From Chrysomallon squamiferum (taxonomy: Eukaryota; Mollusca; Gastropoda; Neomphalida; Peltospiridae), in NCBI GenBank assembly GCA_012295275.1, contig CM022673.1, positions 1,038,105 to 1,102,104 of the forward strand: DNA of 64,000 nt, in the 5' to 3' direction. A program made the position numbers and the translations under genes. The notes under the pieces were generated by a model, which ran no database searches, was not told the DNA's origin, and saw only the letters and a list, made by a program, of their open reading frames with translations. Within the stretch, counting starts at the first letter, position 1; each line of letters opens with the position of its first letter. Positions 56,001 to 64,000 of this stretch are shown here, one piece after another.

Positions 56001-58346
56001 GGGACATCCTTGGCAAACCGTAATAAGTTTATCAAACAAGAAGACATTCCTCACCTGATTCCTTTTTTCATGCTGTTGAACATCAGAAGGGCCCGGTTAG
56101 GTCGTGGAATTTTGGGGATTTTGGCCGATTTGCGAAATGTAAAGCCAAGTCCACGCGAACTCTGCTGAGGTCTCGAGTAGATCTTTGAGCTCCTTTTCAG
56201 AGTGTCCCCCAGCACAGAGGTCGACCCCGTGGAGGAGGCCTGTTAAAGTAACAACAGCACAGTTGTAATTAAAATATATAACAAATATGCATTCCAATAA
56301 TAACAAAACTTTAAAAAAAAAAAGTGAAAAATAATAAATAAAAGCAAATGAAAATTTTCATAAAGTGCTTTTAAATAACAATAGTTAAAAAATTCAGTAA
56401 GCACATTAACAAAGCTACATATATATATACATACATACATATATATCTATACACACACATACCCAAACACTCTTCTTTTTTTTTAATGTATTTATGAACA
56501 TACGAGAACATGGACATTTATAGCTGTACATAATACAAACTTACACATACCCACATAAATAATAAAAATTAAAGAAAAAAGAGAAAGTAATAAATAAGAT
56601 TAAAAAAACAAGTTAATAAGGGAAGAGGATAAGTAATAATTTACAGTTAAATAATTTAATGACTTTGCTATATTAATTTATAGTATTATTATTACTTATA
56701 ATTTGAATTTGTAAAGTAAGAATTTTTGTTACTCATACAAGATAAAATTTAAAAAAATTAAAATTTTAAAATTTAAATCGTATAAAAGATATTATACAGC
56801 TGAACAATTTAACAAAATGTTTCAATTAATTCAGTCAATAATCTGTTTTATTTATTGTTCATTATTAATCATCTTCCATTACTATTATTATTATTATTAT
56901 TATTTGATTTTAAAAAAACAACAACTAATGAACACATCTGACAACAAACAAACTGCAGAATTACACTGACATTACAAACAGATGTCATCACTTGATAAAA
57001 ACTAAACTGACAGACAAAAATAATTTCCCATTAAAAACGTTTTTAGTTCAGATATCTGAGAACATGAATTTCCTGCTATCAGTGGCACTGTCCAACATAG
57101 ATCAAAGAATACTTAAAATATTTTTTCCAAAAATAAACAAAATGGACTTCCATGCAGCTGTAACATGATAAAAACAATCAATTTTGTTTTTCCTGGTCAT
57201 GTAAGTTTCAGGTTGTGTATCTTCAAGACGTTTTTAACATAGGAATAAATTAGCAAACAGAACATAAAAATATACCAGCAAGTAGATTTCATCCAGAATT
57301 TAAAGTAACAGTATTTTAAAAATAAAATGAAATACAGTTAAAATTTTCTCCGACAATAGAAAAAAATAATAATAATAAAATTAATAATTGTAATAGAAAT
57401 AATTAAAAATAAATAAAAATAAAACAAATATAAAAAATGTACTTTTATTTCAAATTTAAATAGTTAGTCCAAAAGGAGATATTTTTCTTTTTCAAATATT
57501 ATTTAATTTAAACCTACCGTACATGGGTTTTTGTACTAAATTAAATTATACTTTCATAATTTATTTATTTATTATGTTACTAATATATCAAACCTTCTGA
57601 GAATTCTCTAGATTTAAGGTCACAGTATTTCATTATTGTGTTCATTTGGTGATTAAAAATTCATTTTGTGATTGTATTTTGTTTGATTTATATGACCATA
57701 CTTCTATTGACAAAAAGACTGTCAATGCATACAGCATTGTGTTTGTTATGTCTAACAACAGATGATAAATCAAGATTTTAATTAATTTCTTTTTTTTTTT
57801 TTCTTTTTCTTTTTCCCATATGATTCATTAGAGTTTATTTATGAACAGAGATTTTGTTAATTTTGTTTCATAAATTGTTGTTTTTTTATTATATATTTTT
57901 GATTATTATTATTTTTATTTCATTTATTATTTTATTTTATTTTATTTTAGTTTTACTACTTGTTACATTTTTAAAATTATATATTATTGATTTATTTAAA
58001 ATTATTTTATTTTTACTTTACGCTAATTTACTTTATTATTTTCAATTCTTTATTTCTTTAAAATTTCATTTTCCATTACTGTGTTTTAATTTATTTTTAT
58101 TTTCAATTTTAATGTTAATTTGTATTTATATTTTATCTATATTTTTTAATAATTTTAAATTTTAAATTTATCTTATTTACATACATATATATTTTTTTTG
58201 TTTGTTTTTGTATTTATCTGACTAACCTGGGATCTGACAGACATTCCGCCAAAGGAGTGGCTCCGCGTGACGTTGATCGCGCTGTGAGCCTTCGACTCCT
58301 TCACCGATATGTTTCCATCATGGCTGTCTAGCAGTGTGCGTGTCAT
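37425..58346 (-). CDS. RIPOR: RIPOR/FAM65 family Rho-interacting protein (22 coding exons)
   Basis: RIPOR proteins bind Rho GTPases and control cell polarity, adhesion and migration. Exons (minus): 58227-58346 coding part, 56055-56239, 52688-52760, 51642-51665, 48065-48118, 47546-47594, 47207-47301, 46764-46827, 46154-46323, 44877-45022, 44421-44529, 43398-43826, 42895-43013, 42464-42680, 41965-42094, 41556-41714, 41127-41276, 40216-40365, 39580-39626, 39134-39218, 37933-38026, 37425-37501. Diagnostic blocks are ERYLKKLEFHLSK and IDELHDCYLVHQQLRE (coiled coil, about residues 134-168), LENMLGTFHCKLKG, GFARLCPGDVFEV and QKWKSKGRVE (PL48/RIPOR N-terminal domain), SISVSIESALEAFDFLN, and a C-terminal Armadillo-like helical region (from about residue 620). 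The chosen ATG is at 58346. Phases agree at every junction, but exon 39134-39218 is 85 bases and one base out of frame. With that corrected the protein is about 914 residues. Which vertebrate paralogue it is closest to (RIPOR1, 2 or 3) cannot be told here. Confidence 0.92.
38630..39058. mobile_element. Non-autonomous DNA transposon (MITE) with terminal inverted repeats
   Basis: ACTGTTGACCCTTGATTTCA at 38630 is matched by its inverted copy at the right end (ACTGTTGACCCTTGATTTTA read from 39058), with about two mismatches over 24 bases. The roughly 430-base interior has no coding capacity. The CTGTTGACCCTTGA terminus is like that of some Tigger/pogo-group elements. It lies in the RIPOR intron between exons 37933-38026 and 39134-39218. 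I see no clear target-site duplication. A diverged relative of the interior is at 24780-25065. Confidence 0.75.
39134..39218 (-). CDS. RIPOR: RIPOR exon carrying an apparent 1-bp frameshift
   Basis: The exon opens in frame with AMIIFVEALED and would then read QIPGSASWC. The sequence one base later reads YPEVRAGACVALSVLE, which is the Armadillo-like pattern expected and ends in the right phase for the next exon (ASESTDQLIFVCQAD). The length, 85 bases, is 3n+1. One extra base around GACCAGATACC explains it. As written, translation would stop just after entering the next exon. Confidence 0.8.
39770..39800. repeat. (AAAAT)n microsatellite
   Basis: Pentanucleotide AAAAT/TAAAA units, at least six, in a RIPOR intron. 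Confidence 0.85.
40374..40651. repeat. 31-bp minisatellite, nine copies
   Basis: Nine tandem copies of a unit ending TAACAGGTAAAACACA/G AGATTATGTATTT run with almost constant 31-base spacing. Variants alternate at two positions (TTTATAAC or TTTGTAAC; ACAGAG or ACAAAG). The array starts only nine bases from the acceptor edge of the RIPOR exon at 40216-40365, so it forms the 3' end of that intron. Confidence 0.95.
43331..43357. repeat. Poly(A) tract next to a RIPOR exon
   Basis: An uninterrupted run of about 27 A in the intron after the exon 43398-43826 (minus strand). Confidence 0.9.
43846..43897. repeat. (GAT)n microsatellite
   Basis: About 16 GAT units lie 20 bases from the acceptor of the large RIPOR exon 43398-43826. 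Confidence 0.9.
44308..44405. repeat. (TG)n/(TATG)n compound microsatellite
   Basis: Mixed TGTG and TATG units directly follow the RIPOR exon 44421-44529 on the minus strand. They extend that exon's reading frame artificially as a His/Thr repeat. Confidence 0.9.
45084..45770. repeat. Diverged tandem array of about 110-120-bp units, about six copies
   Basis: Each unit repeats, in order, ACTTGACTAATAATAAAGTAAC, CCTAAAGAAAT, a GTTTTTAAATTTATATG block, a run like ACACACAGTATATACTT, and TGATTGTTTAATTT ... ACTTCAACCC. Copies begin near 45084, 45195, 45314, 45432, 45550 and 45665. It lies in the RIPOR intron between exons 44877-45022 and 46154-46323. No coding or RNA function is evident. Confidence 0.85.
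47668..47701. repeat. (CATC)n microsatellite
   Basis: About eight CATC units, followed by a GATA-rich stretch, in a RIPOR intron. Confidence 0.9.
49167..49481 (+). pseudogene. Orphan ORF in RIPOR intron, interrupted by one stop
   Basis: On the strand opposite RIPOR a single frame runs from MGKTLFKS at 49167 to a TAG at 49481, broken once by TAA at 49365-49367. Both halves have ordinary protein composition and stay in the same frame. The first half includes GRKELGVTVQTSGANITALG then DGDVVGVYLALLKQQNKDC. After the stop it reads NRFTDSCMDFTMTGTLSAVT and DVALTQGEVVVAVS. The alternating hydrophobic pattern suggests a small beta-rich domain. The DNA is GC-richer than the surrounding intron. I do not recognise the family. 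It looks like an intronless retrocopy or a single exon of an inactivated gene. A stop recoded or misread is possible. Confidence 0.45.
51642..51665 (-). CDS. RIPOR: RIPOR 24-nt microexon
   Basis: It encodes GKVHEIEK, phase 0 on both sides, between TTTTAG and GTAATA. It fills exactly the gap before QVKSAERYLKK, and the eight residues align with the vertebrate GVLYDLDK position in the coiled coil. Conventional gene finders could miss it. Confidence 0.75.
52205..52272. repeat. (AAAT)n/(AAAAT)n microsatellite
   Basis: AAAT units grade into AAAAT units over about 65 bases in a RIPOR intron. Confidence 0.9.
52761..56054. other. RIPOR intron between exons 3 and 2
   Basis: No coding sequence is supported. 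It contains poly(A) at 54284-54308, A-rich runs near 53320-53352 that create a Lys/Asn-rich frame, and a less AT-rich stretch at 55680-56000 just past the exon 56055-56239. Confidence 0.6.
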
Positions 58347-58360
58347 TGAGGATGGTGGGT
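58347..58360 (-). other. RIPOR: RIPOR 5' UTR end with splice acceptor
   Basis: An acceptor (TCTTTCAG) precedes 58360, 14 bases upstream of the chosen ATG. If this exon is spliced to the donor at 61783, the frame upstream stays open for a short way but meets a stop without an ATG. That supports the start at 58346. Confidence 0.55.
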
Positions 58361-58589
58361 CTGAAAGACACAGAGAAGTTCAAAATAAGATGACAACAAC
58401 AACAACAACAACAATGAAAACAGAAGTATAGTAGTAGTAGTTATAAAAGTATTACTATTAGAAGTGATAGTAGAATAATAATAAAAATAGTTCTAGTAAA
58501 ACGAAAACAATAATTCTACTACCCGAACTACTACTACTACTAAGAATAATAATAATAATAATAGTAGTAAGTAGAAATTATTATCAATT

Positions 58590-58612
58590 ATATATATATA
58601 TATATATATATA
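58590..58612. repeat. (TA)n microsatellite
   Basis: TA dinucleotide run in the first RIPOR intron, flanked by AAT/TAG trinucleotide-rich DNA (58395-58570). Confidence 0.85.
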
Positions 58613-59831
58613 AAATGTATTTTTTATGTCAGAGGTATACATTAAGAGTAAAAGCAAAAATAAAATATATTCAGAGTTAATTTTTGATAATGGTCTGTAA
58701 TTAATGTATAAATCTGTATAATTAATATGAAATCTAGAAATAAAATCATTAACAGCTGAAGGTAAAAACAGAATAGAATACACTAATCGAAATAACACAT
58801 TAAAAATGGATTTGAAAAAAATTAAAGAAAAAATTAAAAATAATAATAACAATAACATGCAGAACTGGAACTAATTTGAAAAAAACAATTGTTTTAATCC
58901 TTATTAAATGAATGCTGAGCTAGACAAGTGATAGCTCAATAGCACCTCAGCACATATTTACAGTTATTATTGTCCAATATTTCGTTAACAGCAGTTTCAG
59001 AAACAAAACCCAAAGTAGGCCGCTTTTATCAGTTGGCAACAAGAATACTTTTAAATGCATTTACATAGGTAAAAAGAAAAAGGTAAAATTTCAACAGAAT
59101 ACTGGGGCATTTTTACACAAGATCAGAGTACAAACTGTCCAATGAGCACACTAAAGAGGACTGATCTTAAAACTTTTTCTTTTCTCCTTAGGTAAGAGCT
59201 CTTTCTTTGAGCAACTAAAATATGGTTTTAAAGTAAACTTGTTAACAGCATGCAATATAACATCTAAAATAACTCTGATAATCACAAATTATTTCAGCAG
59301 TAACTAAACTTTCTGTAATGATATAAAACGATCAAGATTTAATATAAGTTCTGTAACCTGTTGGCATATTAATGGGCAAATTTCCATCACATTTGCCCAT
59401 AATGGCAATATCTTATGGAGAGACTGCATCTTTTATCAGTATTAATGTCATATACCACTTTGTATAATGCTATCCTGGGAGATGAAGCTGGTTCATATAT
59501 AATTGAGTGATTTTTGGGACTCGCACTGTGAAACGAGAATTAACCAGACACCAAGTTGATTATTTTTACAGTTCACATTAATTATTCAGTTTTCTATACT
59601 AACTGAAAACAATAGAACAGATGGTATTACATACAGAGTTCTATATGACTAGTAAATATCAAATGAACAGTAATTTTTAATAGAAATAAATATTGTGCTC
59701 TCTGTTCAAATAACAAGAAAATTCTACAAAAATGTTATCTAATTTCTGCACAAATTGAAAAAGATATTACATTAAAACTTTATAGATATATTCACTCACA
59801 AAAACAAACATTCAAAAACATACAGGCTACA

Positions 59832-59870
<39 letters not shown>

Positions 59871-61782
59871 TGAACACAAACACACACACAGACACACACA
59901 AACACACACACACAAACACACACACAAGCAAGCACTCACTCACTCACTCACTCACTCACTCTTTCTTACTTTCGTACATTGTAACTGAACCAGTAATACT
60001 AATACACCTCAACTTCAAAATATCAATGTTTAGAACTGTACTTTCTAACCTATCAATGTATTGAAATCTTATCTCATCCACAGCCACACCCAACTAATAT
60101 TTTATTAACAGTCATATACCGGACATGGTTAATCAATGAACACATTTTCATAAATACTTCTAGTAGCTTAGTTATTACTTCAAGATTATTAAGAAGAAAG
60201 AAAAAAAAAACTGAAGGACAAAAGGCAAAGCTGTACTTGTTGTAATGCTTGCTAACTAGCATGTCCCAGTCAGGAATGAAGGAACATAAATTATGCTTGC
60301 ATCAAGCTACATTACTGGCATACTAAATGACATTAGTTTGTCAGCATAATCATGTAACCATTTTGCCCGAATTCTGACAGAAAAAAGAAAAAAAATGACA
60401 TTAACATACCAAAAGAACAAAACAATAACAGATAAATGTCATCATTTCTACAACTGAACCTTTTGATTTTTATTACATCACATGTTCATAATGTTTGTTT
60501 TTGTTGAGGTTTTGGGGGGTTTTTTTTGTTGTTTGTTTTTGATGTTCATAACTTTGTAAATGCAGCTGACATTATTTTTGACTTTTGTTATCTTATATAA
60601 ACATTGTAAAATTTATAAAATAAAATACATTTAAAAAATAGATAAATAAATAAAATAAATTAATGTAAAATAAAATAAATTTCACATTACTTGCACTAAA
60701 TCTGTAGTTATTTTTATTTTATACAATTCATAAAGAATTTAAAAATCATATTGTAAGAAATGTCTGTCACTGTGATTTAGATTATTATTTTGGATATTGA
60801 AGTACTTGTCCCAATACAAAAAGATTAGTAAATATGATCAACAAGTTATTGAGAACAATGATGCTGGTGATGATAACGATGATCAAAATAGTAACAGTAA
60901 AAGTATTTAATAAATATTAACTATTATTATTATGATTATGTATCCTAAAAGTGTAAAAATTTCCATGGCTATTTACCATTCAACATATTCCTCACCACTT
61001 GTTCATTAAAGCCGTTACCACACATATTCACACTCTATATGAAAAGTGTATACAGAAGATTTTTGCTACACAATGTAAGTATTCCCTGGAATGGCAGGTG
61101 AAAATTTGCCATTATCAAAAACAAACAATTGTTACTTTTTAGCTGTAAACATTAAAAACATGCTGAAGTGTAATCAAAGTTTCATTCATTTACTTTTTAA
61201 AACATAACTTGTCAAAATGAACTTTTGACTTAAATGTTACTGGCTTAATCATGTGGTGTCACGACCAGGTTAATTTGAAAAAAGTTAATTTTAAATCTCT
61301 TTACTATCTGAAGTTACAACTACACACACACACAATTATTTTTTTTACTTGTTACAGCTAAAATAATGCTCTTTTTAAATTAAAAATTCTGATCACATTT
61401 AATTGAAATGATAGAATTTCTTGTTTTTACATTATAGCAATATCATGAGAATATGTATATATATTCTTTAAAATTCCTTATATTAGATTTATTTATCATC
61501 AACAACATTAAATTAATCTATTTACTAATTTAGTTATATCATTTTAGATTATATTTCTTCATAACTTAAAATAATAATAATAATAATAATAATAATTAAA
61601 TAAATTTTATTTTTGAAAAAACACAACAAAAAAAACCAATAAATAATTTAAAATAAAACAAAAACAAGTCACACACTAACATAACATAGAACAAGTAATC
61701 ATTAACTGAGAATAATAAACACAGTTCCACATCATTTAATAACAACATCCTAAACCTATTACAATAATCAGATTAAACTCAC
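58613..61782. other. RIPOR first intron (probable)
   Basis: No coding sequence is supported. It contains a (CA)n tract at about 59833-59935 running into a (CACT)n tract at about 59936-59961, and AAT-rich DNA near 61571-61595. The His/Thr frame at 59870 is repeat translation. Confidence 0.5.
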
Positions 61783-61900
61783 CTTCCTGCCGATTTAAAT
61801 CCGAAGGAGAAAAACAACAACACCTAGTGTATGAAATATTAACTTATAGTCCAAACAGTATACTCAAGCGAACGACTAATCAAGAAATGCGGATGGGAAA
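61783..61900 (-). other. RIPOR: Candidate RIPOR 5' UTR exon
   Basis: A strong donor (GGCAGGAAG then GTGAGT, GT at 61782-61781) closes a stretch reading TTCGGATTTAAATCGG on the minus strand. It is the best partner for the acceptor at 58360. The right edge is arbitrary. DNA from about 61860 to 62290 is somewhat less AT-rich and may hold the promoter, but no TATA box was seen. Confidence 0.45.
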
Positions 61901-64000
61901 AATTATCTCAGGTATTTCTACTTCAGGATCATAATTACGCATACATGAACCTATCACAGCACACCCTCTTTCAAAACACTGAGCAAACAATGAATAAAAC
62001 TCCCTGCTTCACTCACACCTAAATTAGCATGCTTTAAATTGCATAATTCACCGTCACTATCAGCGGGTTAACACATGTTTGTGTACCACAAAAGATTACA
62101 CATCTCTACACATGATATGTATTGTTTGACTACACCTTAGTACGATTATCTGCAACGTTTACTCAATGTATCAACTGTTCGGCCATGTTTACTGTGAAAA
62201 TGCCTCAGCGACAGAGCCGGGGAAACCACTGTGTTTCTGTGTAACAGATGTCCAGCACAGTCACGCAGTAACACAGCACAACATGTAACCTGTCAGTCAA
62301 ACACTCAGATCAATCACACTGATAAAGATATTTTAACTATATATGTATGTATGTATGTATGTGTGTGTGTTTGTATGTGAATGTGTCTATACAGTTATGT
62401 ATTTAAGAGCATACATAATTAGACACACCCACACATACAAACACATGCAGATCTATTTACAAATGTTACATGTTTCTCACTTTTTTATTTTTTTCATTTG
62501 TTAGCACATGTGTGTGCACGTGTGTGTGTGTGTGTGTACATTATCATATACATACAAACAATTAAGTATGTACACAAAAACACATACAAGATGAACATAC
62601 ACATACACAAAAACATATACATATTCAAATAAATGTGTGGTGCATAAAATGCCAATACAAATAAAAATGAAATGAAAATTGTTTGTTGAAACTTATTTAT
62701 AAAGATTTATTTATTAACTTATAAACAAAAAAAATTTAAATTTAAAAAATTATATTTGCCAAATGACAGCTTTGACTTTCTGCTGATTTTTATTTTATTT
62801 TAGCCCAAAAGTAAGTTAATCATGATTAATTATAAACTTGTTTGATGCTGGACACTTATTAATGACCCAAGTGTTTAATATACATGTACATTTTTACTGC
62901 TTCAGGTGTTAATCCTTCAGTCCCCTTGAGTCTAGACTCAAGTTTTTGTACTCTTAAATCTACATGTAAATCCCTGAGTATGTAAGTAAATGTAACAGAT
63001 TCTGCCTAAATAAAGCCTTGAGAATATTTGTTTGTAGGTGCCTCTTTTATGTATATGAAGGTGCATACAAGAGCATGTGTGTATGTGTATGTGTTTGTGT
63101 GTATGTGTGTGTGTGTGAGTGTGTGTGAGTGTGTGTGTGTGTGTGTGTGTGTTGATAATCTGTCTGTGATTATGGGTGCGAGAATTATGTGCATGCACGA
63201 ACATTTGTGTGTGTACACATACATCTACATTTGTATATGTGCACAAACACATGTATGTGTGTGTGTGCGTGAGTGCATGCATGTCCATGTGTACATTCTA
63301 CTTATGATAATTATGTGAAAATGTTACAAGTGCTAATCTGTTTTTGTTTCTTTTAAGTTATTCCATTTCCTTTTTCTCTCTTTTCCTTTATTAAAAACAG
63401 ATATTTGACTAAAAATAAGATTTATCCTAGTCTGTTATTAATAATCCTGAAAAACAGGTTATGTTTGCAAAGATTAAATAACGCAACATTTACTTAATGC
63501 TACTGTATGTGCAGAAAAGCAATATGATGTTTATTTACTTCTCAAAGACCATTGTATTTAACACAATGACAAAGAGCTTGTATGTTTAATTATAACTTTC
63601 TAAATGTAAATAGTTTCATCCTGTGGACAAAAAAATAAACACACAGAAATAGACTAATGGCAAGACTGGGAAAACAATAAAACAAAAATAAGCAATTAAA
63701 AAAAAAAGTTTATAAAATTCTGAAAAATAAAATAAAAAAATAAAAAAAATATTTTGAATACAAAGATGAACCCAGAAAATGTTTGTTTGTTTTTTAATAT
63801 CTACAAAAAAATAGTTTATTTATTTAAAATGAAGCATGTTGTCTATCAGTTTTTATTTTTTATTATTCTTTTTTTTTCTGATAAATTAATTTTTTTTCAT
63901 TTTACTTGTTTTATTTATATTAAAAAAAAAAAAAATAAATAAAAATTAGTATTTTAATGCATTAATATTTAAAACCATTTTTAATAAATCCTTTTCAACT
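61901..64000. other. Spacer upstream of RIPOR
   Basis: No gene is supported. After the possible promoter region (to about 62290) it holds TATG/TG repeats at 62340-62375 and 62510-62540, a long TG-rich tract at about 63074-63152, and A/T homopolymers to the end. Open frames in this stretch are repeat translations. Confidence 0.6.

Noticed and set aside
57854-58165. 103-codon Phe/Leu/Ile-rich frame resembling a membrane protein
   Set aside because: It is a T-rich low-complexity tract inside a RIPOR intron, with no variation typical of real membrane helices.
63028-63318. Val/Cys-rich and His/Thr-rich frames on both strands
   Set aside because: Translations of TG/CA microsatellites.

Overview
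This is eukaryotic nuclear DNA from an invertebrate animal. It is strongly AT-rich, its genes are split by canonical GT-AG introns, and every intron and spacer is full of microsatellites and homopolymer runs. A mollusc is my best guess. Supporting signs are the F-type plus C-type lectin domain pairing, tRNA-derived SINE-like elements and a Tigger/pogo-like DNA transposon remnant. No marker in the window fixes the species.

Layout. (1) 991-7157, minus strand: UAP1, the enzyme that makes UDP-N-acetylhexosamines. Seven coding exons (about 452 codons) are present and the C-terminal exons lie left of the window. A probable 5' UTR exon ends at 11509. (2) 11.6-17.9 kb: gene-poor spacer with a possible decayed coding patch near 12.83-13.14 kb. 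(3) 18010-18695, minus: an unrecognised 89-residue secreted peptide precursor in two coding exons. It has an acceptor in its 5' UTR and a possible TATA promoter at 21.3 kb. (4) 22532-25996, minus: a six-exon secreted lectin (signal peptide, F-type lectin domain, C-type lectin domain) with a TATA box and an in-frame TAG inside the C-type lectin domain. (5) 26.0-29.4 kb: a mosaic of repeats. It holds a duplicated copy of the lectin promoter, two copies of a SINE-like element with two tRNA-like heads, a long hairpin and an internally deleted Tigger-like element. (6) 30159-30920, plus: an intronless-ORF homologue of C1orf74 (UPF0739). (7) 37425-58346, minus: a RIPOR/FAM65 homologue in 22 coding exons (about 914 residues after allowing for one apparent 1-bp frameshift), with a probable 5' UTR exon ending at 61783. 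(8) 61.9-64 kb: spacer with microsatellites.

The genes are independent housekeeping, regulatory and secreted-protein genes. I see no operon or shared pathway. UAP1 feeds chitin, glycan and GPI synthesis. RIPOR proteins are Rho effectors or inhibitors. The lectin is a likely recognition protein and the small precursor may be a neuropeptide or secreted regulator.

Exon boundaries were set by hand from splice signals, codon phase and remembered family similarity. Every join in UAP1, the lectin and RIPOR keeps phase, except one RIPOR exon that is one base out. I could run no database search. The items most worth a second look are the peptide precursor, the broken lectin with its duplicated promoter and SINE, the frameshifted RIPOR exon and an orphan ORF at 49.2-49.5 kb.
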